Positions 42,546 to 53,237 of a stretch of 64,000 nt of DNA are shown here, one piece after another. Both the position numbers and the translations under genes were made by a program. Source of the stretch: Plantago major (taxonomy: Eukaryota; Streptophyta; Magnoliopsida; Lamiales; Plantaginaceae). How positions within the stretch are numbered: position 1 is the stretch's first letter; every line of letters starts with the position of its first letter. Below the pieces are notes generated by a model. It worked only from the letters and a program-made list of their open reading frames with translations. It did no database searches and had not been told where the DNA came from. The DNA lies in NCBI GenBank assembly GCA_026545765.1, contig JAIFAC010000285.1:1-64000 (forward strand), given 5' to 3'.

Positions 42546-44100
42546 AAATCCCAAAACCGAACCTTTGCTCATCCTCGAGCAAACACACAACAAAATAAAA
42601 ACAACTAGACTCTAGACAACGACACACAAGAACACATAAACGAGTCAGACTTCCATGTGACCGAACTCTACCATTATGGCGTTAAGTTCACAAGATCAAA
42701 AGGTTTGCACTCAACCAACCTTAGCGAAATAGTGCACAAAAATTCCTGTAAGAGAGTTTCTCAAGTAAATAGCACTTCAGTCTAAGTCTCCAATCCCTCA
42801 CAAGGAAATCCTACACATCTCTCTCTCACACTCTAGAAGTGTCCAGTAGGTTAATCACTCAAGGAACAATAAGAGAAAAGGAAGGTGACTTTCGTCACAA
42901 AGGTGCCTCAAATACCTCATGCAATGTACTCAATCAGTTAAGTCGGAAGGGGCTTGTCCTTGCATACGACAACTTAATAAGACACCTGAAACTTCTATAT
43001 CACCACATATTTGCATACAATAAATTAGATGCTAATCAATTTGGCCACTATGGACTCTTTTAGTCTCACTTTTTTGGTAGTGTCTATTTTACCGAAGTTC
43101 ACACTTTTGTGTGTGTCAGTTTAGTATACGTGCCATCAACCCTCACGGTCATATGGCTTTTTAGGACCATTCCGGTATACAGGTAGTATCTGAAACACGC
43201 CTAACACGACTATGGTGGTGACAAGCACCACAGATACACTCTGAGATGAATCAACTAATCAGGGGAAGTAATAAATATTACAAAAAATGAATAGCAAACA
43301 TGTCAACACAGCAGATTTCTTCTCCCCAAACCGGTTCTTACATGATATACGGGCTTTTGATAAAATGAAACATGAAGAGCATGCCTTCGTCATACTTAAC
43401 TTAACTGAGTACACATGAGAATGAAAAGGCGCAAACAAGAGGTTTGCACTTCTGAAAGGATCACCTGGCCCGGTATAATATTTTTAAATTAAAAAGTTTC
43501 TCCGGCTTTTGGACTAAAGAGTTAAACAGACTTGCTATTTATAGGAGAAACAAACTTATGGGGTTTTAAATCCACTATACCACCTCAGTTAAGTATCATG
43601 CAAAACATAAGCAGCAAGCAAATTTAACAATCACAATAGAAGTTTTCATAACTTGGAAGAAAGACTCACGAAAGACTCTAGAGGGTAAAAGAAAAATCGT
43701 CCGGAAAAGAAAAATGACCAAAACATACATAAAGTAAAGGACGAAAGACTCTAGAGACTCAGGTAATAGAGAAAATGCAGACAAGACACTAGAGAGCACA
43801 TTTCCCCCTCCCCAGACCTAAACTCAAGCATGTCCTCAAGCGTAGAGTGAAAAAGAAAAGAAAATGGGATCAACAGTGGCTTGCCTGCAGGTGTACCTTT
43901 ACAGTCATGTACAAGACTCTTCTATGTTGGCTAATGGGTACTCTGGAAGTTCTTGGTTCTTCCGGTTGGTGCAGCTCTTTTTCTTCCCTGTTGATAAGTA
44001 TGTATATATAGGGTCCGATTAAGCTCCATTGAATTTCCTACATCGACTGCGAAGCAGAATATAATGGGCGAGAATAGGCTTTAAGTTCACGTGGCTTGCC
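42546..44100 (-). other. Conserved noncoding interior of gag-only Gypsy copy B
   Basis: No frames of note. Related along its length to copies A and C, at visibly lower identity than A has to C. The block 43105-43195 (GTGCCATCAACCCTCACGG, CATATGGCTTTTTAGG) stands out as nearly unchanged. Confidence 0.65.
43105..43200 (-). other. Strongly conserved noncoding block, copy B
   Basis: Same block as 10738-10830 and 51299-51400, with GGTATACAGGTAGTATCTGAA and ACGCCTAACACGACTA kept. It is retained although the flanks have drifted. Confidence 0.55.
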
Positions 44101-44109
44101 TTGCACCTC

Positions 44110-44690
44110 GATTATGCGAGTTCGGGCATGTAAATTCACCACCATGAAGTCGGCGGGTGAAGGTGCATACTAAGTAACATATCTTTTTCCATTTCCTTCC
44201 CTTTCACCCTCGACAATTCCACTACCACAAAATCTGTCATCACCGTTACACCATCCAGCTTAACCGAAACATCTTCCACAATCCCCATGCATCTGCTTCG
44301 GGTTCCACCAGCAAGAGTCATAAAGCATTTCCGCGGCTCCAATCCCTTTAAGCCTAAGTCTTCATAGGTGTCAAAAGTCATCAAATTGCAACTAGCACCA
44401 GTGTCGACTATTCGGTAACTTTGTTTGAACACCCAATACCTACGATAAATCAAAACTATCGAATTGCTTATACTCTTTTCTTCCTTAGGAAATATTATGG
44501 TAGAAATTCGGTTTGGCGATTTCTTGCTGCATTAGCCTCCTCTTACGGAAAAACGGAAATCGGGTACTCGACTTCATCCTTATCGATTCAACGGTGACTA
44601 CATCTTGATGCCTTTCATTTGTCGATTACAGGTCACTTGAACCGTTGTTGGAGTTCCCTCATCGATCACGAGTTCTCAACCTCGTTAATG
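44110..44690 (-). pseudogene. Athila-type protease and gag end, copy B, truncated
   Basis: 44453-44136 is open: SYRIVDTGASCNLMTFDTYE (DTGA active site), then KGLEPRKCFMTLAGGTRSRC and MGIVEDVSVKLDGVTVMTDF and KGKEMEKDMLL. This is the protease with its catalytic triad. The gag end can be followed to about 44690, where sequence changes abruptly to plus-strand Copia C. The rest of gag, primer site and 5' LTR of copy B are missing. Confidence 0.75.
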
Positions 44691-45040
44691 CAATTGTGAG
44701 GATCTATCAAGATCATATTGATTCACATTTAGATCAAAATGATATTGATCCTACTAGTTCAAAACCCATTATGAAATAGATAAGAAATCATCATGCCAAG
44801 GATGTGATCGGTCTTTAGTCCAAGGAGTTAGAACTAGGAGAGCAATTGCTGACTCTCTTTATGGATGTTTCATATCAAATATTGAACCTAAAACTATAGA
44901 CGAAGCATTGAAGGCTCAAGATTGGATCTCTGCAATGCAAGAAGAGTTGGATCAATTTGAGAGAAACAAAAGTCTGGAAACTGGTTCCATTTGTTGACGG
45001 AATATCTGTAATTGGATCAAGTGGGTTTTCAGAAATAAAA
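44691..45040 (+). pseudogene. Copia C integrase-RT lead-in, truncated
   Basis: Plus-strand Copia sequence begins here inside the integrase-RT spacer. NDIDPTSSKPIMK-like and VRTRRAI-like words at 44745-44845 and SLYGCFISNIEPKTIDEALK, ISAMQEELDQFERNK at 44855-44970 are readable with single-base shifts. The element's LTR, gag, protease and integrase are missing at the junction with Gypsy copy B. Confidence 0.7.
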
Positions 45041-45696
45041 TGAATGAGTCTGGTGAAATAACCAGAAACATAGCATGGTTGGTTGCCAAGGGATTCACCC
45101 ATACAGAAGGACTAGATTTTGACGAGTCATATGCTCCAGTTGAGAGATTGAACGCAATTAGACTATTTCTAGTCTTTGCAGCTCATAATGACTTTACAGT
45201 TTATCAGATGGATGTTAAAAGTGCATTTCTAAACAGTGAACTTGCTGAAGAAGTCTATGTTGAACAACCACCAGGCTTTGAGGTTTCCACAGAAAGTAGA
45301 ATGGTTTATAAGCTTCAGAATGCTCTGTATGGACTGAAACGGGCTCCGAGAGCATGGTATGATACTTTAGCCAAATACTTGCTGGAAATTGGCTTCAAGA
45401 AAGGAGATGTTGATAAAACACTCTTTACTTTGAACCATGATGGGAAACTACTTTTAGTTCAAGTATATGTTGATGACATTATATTTGGATCTAAAGACAA
45501 GCAACTTTGTGAAGACTTTGCTGAGCTCATGAAAAGTAAATTTGAGATGAGCATGATGGGAGAAATAAACTACTTCCTAGGTTTGCAAGTCAAGCAACTT
45601 AATGATGGAATATTCATTAGCCAAACAAAGTATGCAAAGGATATGCTCAACAAGTTTAATCTAAGGCCTTCTGAAAAAATGCTAAGATACCTATGA
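45040..45696 (+). pseudogene. Copia C reverse transcriptase, near intact
   Basis: 218-codon open frame with [54 protein letters not shown] and the active site [15 protein letters not shown], then [23 protein letters not shown] and YVDD are the catalytic Asp blocks of RVT_2. It is very similar to Copia B RT. A one-base shift at about 45690 moves the reading into the next frame (45693-46091). Confidence 0.85.
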
Positions 45697-46372
45697 GCAT
45701 TGGAACCAAAATGACCTATACTGAATCTGACAAGAGTGTTGAAGAACACAAGTATAGGAAATTGATTGGGTCTCTATTGTACCTCACTGCAAGTAGACCT
45801 GATATTCAATATGCAGTTGGAGTGTGTGCTAGATTTCAGACAAATCTAATGCAATCACACTACAACATTGCTATGAAAATATTAAGGTATGTGAAGGGTA
45901 TTGTAGAAGTTGGATTGTGGTATCCAAAATATAGTGGATTGAGTTTAGTTGGCTATTCTGATGCTGACTATGCTGGATCATTGCTTGATAGAAAAAGCTC
46001 CTCACGAACTTGTCAATTTCTTGGTGCCAGATTAATATTATGGTTCCGCAAGAAACAAAACTCAATTGCCACATCTATCACGGAAATTTGAATATATTCT
46101 TTCTTTGGGTGTTGTGCTTCCAGATATTGTGGATACAACAACAACTGAGAGATTATGAGATCAATGAAGAGAAAACACCGATTTTCTGTGATAACACAAG
46201 TGCTATTGCCATAACTCAGAATCCTAAGTTTCATGCAAGAACAAAGCACATTGATGTTAGACACCACTTCATTAGAGACCATGTTGAAAAAGGAAATATA
46301 GAGATACTCAAGATTGATACTGAAGACCAACTTGCAGATATCTTTACAAAGCCTTTGCAAGCAGGTTCTTAA
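45693..46372 (+). pseudogene. Copia C RT end and RNase H, broken
   Basis: 45693-46091 continues KYRKLIGSLLYLTASRPDIQ, FQTNLMQSHYNIAMKILRYV, YSDADYAGSLLDRKS (catalytic Asp) and KKQNSIATSITE. After a frame change the reading 46100-46372 has LWIQQQLRDYEI, IFCDNTSAIAITQNPKFHAR, HIDVRHHFIRDHVEKG and DIFTKPL, the RNase H end. TAA at 46370-46372 closes pol. The Glu block equivalent to STTEAEY is altered to SITEI. Confidence 0.8.
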
Positions 46373-47234
46373 CCTTGAGACATAGTCTTGGGTTAATGGA
46401 GCTACCAAAGGCGAAAAGTTCTAATCTACGAGGCAGAACTTCGGTATGATTGAGAAAGGAAAAAGAAGAGATAAGATATACGGAGCAGGAATCCGAATAT
46501 CAAAGACAAAAGGTGAAACACATAGCAAAAGATATACGGGGCGAATTTTCGGATATCAAAGGTTAAAGGTAAAATGGCTATTTAAAGATTTTTGAGCAAT
46601 TACTCGAGATATCTAGATCACTTAGTGAGGCGAACACAAAAGAGAAATGGTACAACTATATTGATCGACTACATCTACGGTGTTTTGTATCTTTCCATTT
46701 TATGTTAAGTTACACATAGTCTGAGGCGACTACATAAGTCCAAAGCATCCCCTAGTCACTAAAAGAGATGTGACTCAGAAAGCCTTACGTCAAGTTTCAT
46801 TAATTGGGCACAATTACAATTACTGATTGTGATCATTGCTGAAGAAGCAATCATGACCCTTGATGAAATGGGTGTTTGATCTTAACAGGCGAGATCAATT
46901 CTCAGTAAAATAGTGGATTGTAAAAACAAAGACGTGGCCCACTAAGCATTTAATGCAAAACGAATTTTACCCACGCCTATCTGAATTTGCACAGATACAT
47001 ATGTACAAAATCAATTTGTATGTATATGTCTGTTGAGAGTAAGTTGCTATATATATAGGATTTTGGCAAAAGAAATCACTTTCGCGTAATCCAACATTCA
47101 CACTTATAGGAATAGCAAATACCTTTCAAAGTTTTCTGCAAATCTCTGTTCTTCGCTTAGTTATTCTGCAAAGAATCACTAAACTCACACCTTAATCTCT
47201 TTCCGATTTTCAAAAACTTCCTCTATTTAAAGAG
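46373..47234 (+). other. Spacer between pol and accessory gene, Copia C
   Basis: 862 bp with no coding potential. The first 350 bp match Copia B after pol. It ends with a TATA box at 47048-47057 and a leader (47086-47234) also present at the window end in Copia D. The layout suggests that the accessory gene has its own promoter. Confidence 0.6.
47048..47057 (+). promoter_or_regulatory. TATA box upstream of Copia accessory gene
   Basis: TTGCTATATATATAGGATT, 178 bp before the ATG at 47235. The distance leaves room for a leader of about 150 nt. The matching site in Copia D would lie just outside the window. Confidence 0.55.
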
Positions 47235-49060
47235 ATGGCTCCAAAACGTGCTTCTAACCAGAAATCCCAAGCTACTACCTCTGGTACTGCTGAAAAGCAA
47301 GCACCAGTGTTGGTTATAACAAACAAATGATTGACTGGAGAGTTCAATCCTGATCATTGGACTTCAAATCACCAGATGATTTGGGGGTGGTGCCATGATT
47401 GAGGAATACCTTGTAGCTGCAATAGAAAACCAGGCTGACAGAAAGTTAGTACATGATATGCTTGAAAAGGCACAAATCAAGGGCTTTCTATCTGCTCTTC
47501 CCAGTGGAGTCTCTTCACTCGATGTCCTGGAGTTTTACAACAACTCCACGATTATTTTCAAAGTCTCTGAAGGCCTTTGAGGCGGTGTTTATCAAGACTA
47601 AAGTACAAGGCGAAATCTGTTGGGCGGAATAGCTTTACGTGAAATTGTTTGAACCTCAAAATCTTGGAAAGGATTTTGAAATTGACACCAAGGATGAAGA
47701 TCCCCTTGAGGGTGTCAGAAAGCTCTATAGTGATGTGTGTGATCTTGACAAGCCAGACACACCCATCGACTTCAAACTTGCTGACATCAGAACCAGACAT
47801 CTGTTGGTTCACTGGGATGTGTTGTCATGTATCCTTCACAGATGCTTTGATGGTCTACAAGGAGGAGCTGACCAGATAAGCCGAGAACGCTGGATGATGA
47901 TGTTCTTGTTGAATCCACAAAACAAAAGGCTGGAAAACCCTTTTAATTGGGTGAAGTACGCCTTCATGAAATTCGTGAAGAAAATAGAAGGCTTTGAGCC
48001 AAAAATCGTTAAGGGCGTGCTGAGCCAAAAGCCACAGTAAGCTATGGACTGAAAATATGCTACTTACAGGAGTGCCTTGGCATTGAGCTCAGAGAGACGG
48101 CATACATTGCCAATAGTAACCTACTCTACAAATATGAGCATACAAACATGATGAAAAAGGTTAGTGCATCTCAGAAAGTTTCCAAGAAACGAAAGATTGA
48201 TGAGGTATCTGAGGGTTCCGTTGCGACCAAAAAGCCCAGAACTTCACGAAGAAAGTCTGGCAAATCGATGAACATACCCATTGTGGATGTCGACTCTCAG
48301 ATATCTGCCGCCACTGCTGATGAACTCATAAATGAAGATCAACTCATTAATGCTGCTAAGACCACAGCTGATGAACTCATCAATGTTGCCGAGTGCCTTG
48401 CTGATGAATTTATCAATTCTGATAAAATGTGTTATAAACTTCAAACACTCTCTGCGGATCGTGAGGATTATTGATAATTGATCCAGTTGGTGAGAATCTG
48501 AAGATGAGGGGGAAGCAATAATCCCCAAGGTTGCTGAAAGAGCAACTAGTTCAAAGGTTGCTGAAGAAGTAACTGTGTCCAAGGTCACTGGATAAAACAC
48601 ACCATCAGGGCAAGTAACACTTAAGCATATTGAAGATGCTCTGTTGAGTGGCAACTTAGTGTTGGAGGATCCTGCCATTGCCTCAACACTTAAAAGTCTG
48701 TCTCAAGTAGATCTGGATAGGCCCCATACAGCATCACCTTCTTCATCCAGATCAGAATCACCACACTAACCACAATAGCCAATAGTGGATGCTGTTGAGA
48801 TGATACTTGAGTTACAGTATGAGATACCAACATCTTTCCTTGCTGGAGAAAATCGTGTAAAAGAATAGGTTCCCCAACTCAATGAGAGGGATCAAACTGA
48901 GGTATCTGCTTAGAATGATCAACCAGGGGAGGCAACTGAGTTGCACACTCCGGAAAGGACTGAAGTACCTGAAACTTCAAACAAAGAAGCTGAAATTGAA
49001 CAAGACCAAAGCATAGAAGGGTCACAAGTTCCAGAGACCAATCAGCCTGACACTGCTCAG
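47235..49060 (+). pseudogene. Copia C accessory gene, exon 1 (N-terminal part), broken
   Basis: Starts MAPKRASNQKSQATTSGTAE, as does copy D with small changes. A folded-looking domain follows: MIEEYLVAAIENQADRKLVH (47395), then 47639-48040 with NLGKDFEID, YSDVCDL, HLLVHWDVLSCILHRCFDGL, QISRERWMMMFLL and NWVKYAFMKFVKKIEGFEP. After a shift: ELRETAYIANSNLLYKYEHT, a basic block KKRKIDEVSEGSVATKKPR (nuclear-signal-like), and DELIN/DQLIN repeats (48318-48420). The 48480-49060 part is Glu/Ser/Thr-rich. Stops at 47328 and 48472 among others. It resembles the plant 'putative plant transposon protein' domain type; function unknown. Confidence 0.7.
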
Positions 49061-49141
49061 GTAGCTGAATGGTTTAACTCTCTACTTGTGAAATTTTATG
49101 TTTATAAATCTTGTTACTTATAAAAATTTCTTTATTCTGAG
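49061..49141 (+). other. Intron 1 of Copia accessory gene, copy C
   Basis: CTCAG|GTAGCTG to TTTATTCTGAG|GCTGAA, 81 bp, T-rich. Copy D has the same boundaries (62004 to 61925, 80 bp) with ends GTATCTG and TTGTTACAG while the flanking exons align. Confidence 0.7.
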
Positions 49142-49415
49142 GCTGAATTAGAAACAAAGAACAAGAGGCTGCAAAGCTCGAGAGGCGAGAAGGAGGCTCC
49201 CATAGCCTCACCACTTAAGGAACCTGAGCCTATATTATAGGTGGAAAATAGTTTCATAACACATGACTTTTCAGATATCTTTTATACACACTTGACTAAT
49301 TGTTTGTTTCTAACAGGTTCCAACTGAGAAGAAAAATGATGAAATTTGAAGCCTAACTCATCGAAGAATCACAAAGTCTCGAGGAACAAAATCTATCGAG
49401 CCTTCTATTGAGAAG
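49142..49415 (+). pseudogene. Accessory gene copy C, exons 2 and 3 with intron 2
   Basis: Exon 2 is 49142-49240 (99 bp), reading AELETKNKRLQSSRG and ending KEPEPIL; its last codon is TAG where copy D has CAG. Intron 2 is 49241-49316 (76 bp, GTGGAA to TTTCTAACAG). Exon 3 is 49317-49415 (99 bp), with a stop inside, ending at EK|GTATAT. Copy D has matching exons of 108 and 111 bp. All these exons are multiples of three and start at codon position one, so any could be skipped without a frameshift. Confidence 0.65.
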
Positions 49416-49424
49416 GTATATATA

Positions 49425-50742
49425 CGAGATGCTCAAATTATTACATAGAAAACAAGTAGTAGCGATAAATCGTGAGCGAACAATGCTAACCACAAGATCG
49501 TTAAGCTAAGGAACCAATTAAGCTACCACAACGGTTTGAAAGCAAGCGATTTACTTATGAAAACAATGAGAGAAGATGAACTCATTAGTAATGATCAAGT
49601 AATGCTAATTCGTTCTAGGGCAATCATTCATATTTGTCACACGGTCGGTGTACAGAAAGCTATCAATTCACCCTTTACGAAACGTATTCGAAGATACTTG
49701 AACGAGAGTAATCGTGGGTCGTCAATCCACGATCCTTAACCAAAACATTTTTAGAAAATCTTTTAACGAGAGTATTGAATTGATAGGTTTTATGAAGATC
49801 CTTGAACGAGCCTAACCTATATGAACGAATTTAGACCCTAGAAGCGAATATGCATAACCGTCACATAACTACCATGTTCGCAGTGGTTTAGTTACTCATG
49901 ATAGAAGCAAGGATCAAAGAATTCAAGATATTGCTCATGTTAAACATAAACAGAATGATAATCGCATGCAACCTCATACAATTCGACAACAAGAACAAGA
50001 ACGAATTGTAAAGAGATAAACAATAGAGAAGTACCACAATAATCAGGAATTCGATATCAATCTTTCAATCAAAGATAAAACCAAGCTCCAATGTGTTTCA
50101 ATGTCAAGAATAATGTCTAGGAGCCTCTTTTTCTATGAAAAAATCAAGTATATGAAGTTATGGCAAAAGATGACCTAATCCTGACCAAAAAAGGAAAAAA
50201 TATACTGAATCTGGGCCTTCTCGCCAATTCTCGCCGCGGCGAGATTCCTCGTGTAGCTCCTGTTTTTGCCTCGTAAAATCTCGCCGCGGCAAAAATATCC
50301 ATTCGCCGCGGCGAGCTTAAAATCTCTGTAACTTTTGCTACAGACAGAAGTTTCCGATAATTCCAGAACGAAAATTGTAGAACTTTGAATTATATCTCCG
50401 TGGACACTGAGAACAGGTCAATCGGACATCGTATGACAGAGTTATGGCCAAAATGGCTAGACTGCTCCGTAAAATTTCACTTTTACAAGTCTCACTAAAA
50501 CGGCTCTCAAATCATCGTCCAAACTCCGAATCCACTTGCGTTTTCGCCTATGTACTCTACATTCAAAGCTCTAGAGCCAATATTTTCACTCTGATTTTCA
50601 CCTTCCGAACACAAAAATCCTACAAAACACAAACAAAACACCAAAGCATAAAAACGTACAAAAAACACTATAAAACTATAAACAAAGACTAACAAAGACC
50701 GCTAAAAAGGACCAAATGAGACGTTAGAATATTGTCTTATCA
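49425..50742 (-). mobile_element. Gypsy gag-only copy C, 3' LTR
   Basis: Inserted ten bases into intron 3 of the accessory gene of Copia C. Plus-strand GATGCTCAAATTATTAC to ATTGTCTTATCA, about 1.32 kb. Very similar to 54787-56170, but it lacks about 80 bp after 49565 that lie between short AACA repeats in the other LTR. Contains TCGCCGCGGCGA at 50231-50242 and 50303-50314. Left flank ATATA and right flank of the other LTR ATATC are a possible imperfect 5-bp target duplication. Confidence 0.9.
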
Positions 50743-52900
50743 AAATCCCCAAACCGAACCTTTGCTCGTCCTCGAGCAAACACACAACCTAAACACACTA
50801 GACTCTAAACCATGTAAACAAACAAAGAGTCAAATTCCCAAGCGACCGAATTTACCATTGAAAACATTAAATTCACAAGATGCAAAAAATTTGTTCTCAA
50901 CCTAACCTTGGCAGAAATAGTAAGCAGGTAATCAAACACGATCGTTTGTCAAATCAATAACAATTAAGCCTAGCCCGCTAGTCACTCGCAGGTGTATAAA
51001 GTGTATCACTCTCTCTCATGGAAGTATCCATACAGGGTATAGCTCAAAAAATAAACTGGGAAGATGACTTTCGTCACAAGGATGCCTCAAATATCTTATG
51101 CTATTGTACTCGTCTCATTGAGTCGAAAGGGACTTTGGCACGAGACTGTATTCCTCCAGAAGAATCGAAAAACTGAAACTACTCCCCTCATCCATTTCAA
51201 AACAACATGAGATCTCATAATACTTCACTGAACTTAGTGCATGGCCACCTGGGCTCTTTTAATCTCAATGTTTCTGGTGTTGTTTTGCGAATGTCCGCAC
51301 TTTTGTGCGTGTCAGTTTGATGTACGTGCCATCAACCCTCACGGACATATGGATTTTTAAGTCCACGCCGGTATATAGGTAGTATTTGAAACACGCCTAA
51401 CACGACTAACGGTGATCAATGAAGACCATAGATCCACCCGAGATTCAAATATCAAAAGCTTAGGAGCGATAAATAGTTTTTTTTTGCGGCACAAATATAT
51501 GACTCATAACATTCATAGTGAACAATCCTCTCCCCAAACCGATTCGGAGAATGGGGAAAATAAAATCCATAAAGTAAAGCATGCGTTCGCCATCCCAGTG
51601 AAACTAAGTACACATAAGTATGAAAAGGCAAGTAATACCAAAAACTTGCACATCGATAAATCACACAATAACGGTGCGGTACAATATTTTTTCTTGACTA
51701 GGCTCCTCAGCTTTTTGGACTACAGGGCTAACGGACTTGCTATTTACAATAGAAACAACTGCGAGGATTAAAAGCCTACTACACTACTTCTAGCTACAAA
51801 TCAAACAAAAGCGTAAGCGAAGAGAATTTACCATTCGCAATAGACGTTCGACTTGGTAATTGACTCAGACTCACCACAAGAGAAAATAAAAATACTAACA
51901 CCTAAACTGGACTCAACTGGAAAGGAAATATAGAACTAACACAGAAAGGTGGCTAACATACCACCACAGTCACATAACACAAACAAGTGGCTACCACTTG
52001 AACAGAATACATAAAAAAAAAAAAAAAACAGCGTACGAAATAGAGTACAAATATCAGAAAGAAAGTACAAAACGAGACAACTTAAGCTAAAGATACAATC
52101 GACCACCTCCCCAAACCTACACATGTGCTAGTCCGCTAGCAATGAAAAGTGTAAGAAAGACGACTGTATAGAGTGACCAACCATAGTGTTGCCTCGGCTG
52201 GAAGGATCATGTCGATCCAGGAGGGCCTCCATGCATGCCCTGCCATCCACGGACAGGTAGTGGAACTCATCCACAGGATCCTGCTGTGCTGCTGCACTGT
52301 TGTTGCCCTCGCCCCTCTGGCATTTGCTACTGGTTCCTCTGGAAAACATGGTTCCTGCGAGAGAGGTGTTAGTGGCAGAATAATGGGGGTAGAAAACTAC
52401 CTCCCCAAACCAAGATAAAGCCAACAGTCAAAATAGCAGCAAAAAGCGGAAACATGGGAAGAAGGGAAATTCCCCAAACCTGTTCAAAGCATCGTTTTTT
52501 TTTTCTTTTTTTTGGGGGGGGGGGGGGTTCGCCTCGGCGGTTTTTTACAAAACAAAATAATGGGGAGTGAGAAGGATCTCGCCGCGGCGGATCAAATCAC
52601 CTGCCGCGGCGAGCAAGAAATTTCGAAAAATCTCATGCTTGTACCTGTAGCAATTCCGCCTCACGAAATTGAAACTCAAAGCTGCGACTTAGAGTTTCAC
52701 GAGTTTCCTCGTGTTGGTACAAGGGTTCTACACTCCTAAATATGCAAGAATAACAAATAATAAAGCAGTAAAAGAATAATAAGCGATTACGATTATAGAA
52801 TGCAAGATAAAACGACAATGTCTAAAGCAAGGAAATAGAAGTGCATTTGTTTAAAGTCGTTAGCTCGACATTCCCAGGTGAAAATCAATTGTACTTGATC
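50743..52900 (-). other. Conserved noncoding interior of gag-only Gypsy copy C
   Basis: About 2.1 kb between the 3' LTR and protease with no pol and no long frame. It begins with a polypurine tract and is close to copy A at 10184-12070. It contains the conserved block at 51299-51400, an A-run near 52010-52030, a T-run followed by about 16 G at 52497-52527, and TCGCCGCGGCGG at 52579. GTCGTTAGCTCGAC at 52856 marks the border with the gag-protease region. Confidence 0.65.
51299..51400 (-). other. Strongly conserved noncoding block, copy C
   Basis: ACTTTTGTGCGTGTCAG, GTGCCATCAACCCTCACGG, CATATGG and CGGTATATAGGTAGTA occur in this order, as in copies A and B. Confidence 0.55.
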
Positions 52901-52929
52901 TTCCTGGTCTTCTGAGCTCCCTTACTTCC

Positions 52930-53237
52930 CTATGAAAGAGAGTAGGTATAAAGGGGACCGGTGTGTGCACTGACATAGTTCCTGGTTTCAACTTGCAGGG
53001 GTGAGTATGGTATAGTGGTGGCTCGCAACTCACGTTGCTTCCCATGTACCTCTATGGTGCAGGTACGAGCGTGGAGGTTGAAAATCATGCGGGTGGTTTT
53101 GATGAATGGTCGCCCAAGCAGCAACATATCCTTCTCCATCTCCTTGCCTTTGATCCGTGTCGACTCCACAACCACAAAATCAGCCATAAAGTATCCCCAT
53201 CAAGCTAAACCGGGACATCCTCGATGACTCCCATGCA
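52930..53237 (-). pseudogene. Athila-type protease C-terminal part, copy C
   Basis: Directly downstream of the gag frame after a TAG. The first codons read CMGVIEDVPV, then another stop and a frame change, then 53187-52930 is open: MADFVVVESTRIKGKEMEKD, MLLLGRPFIKTTRMIFNLHA. LGRPF is the second conserved block of the protease. The catalytic DTGA lies in the upstream frame near 53345. Two stops and one shift separate the protease halves. Confidence 0.75.

Noticed and set aside
44691..46372. Copia C as the continuation of Copia B split by the Tat insertion
   Set aside because: Both contain RT and RNase H, so they overlap in content and must be different insertions.
52495..52530. T-run followed by a long G-run as a functional element
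   Set aside because: Simple low-complexity sequence; length may also be an assembly or sequencing artefact, as with the C-runs near 22578 and 29872.
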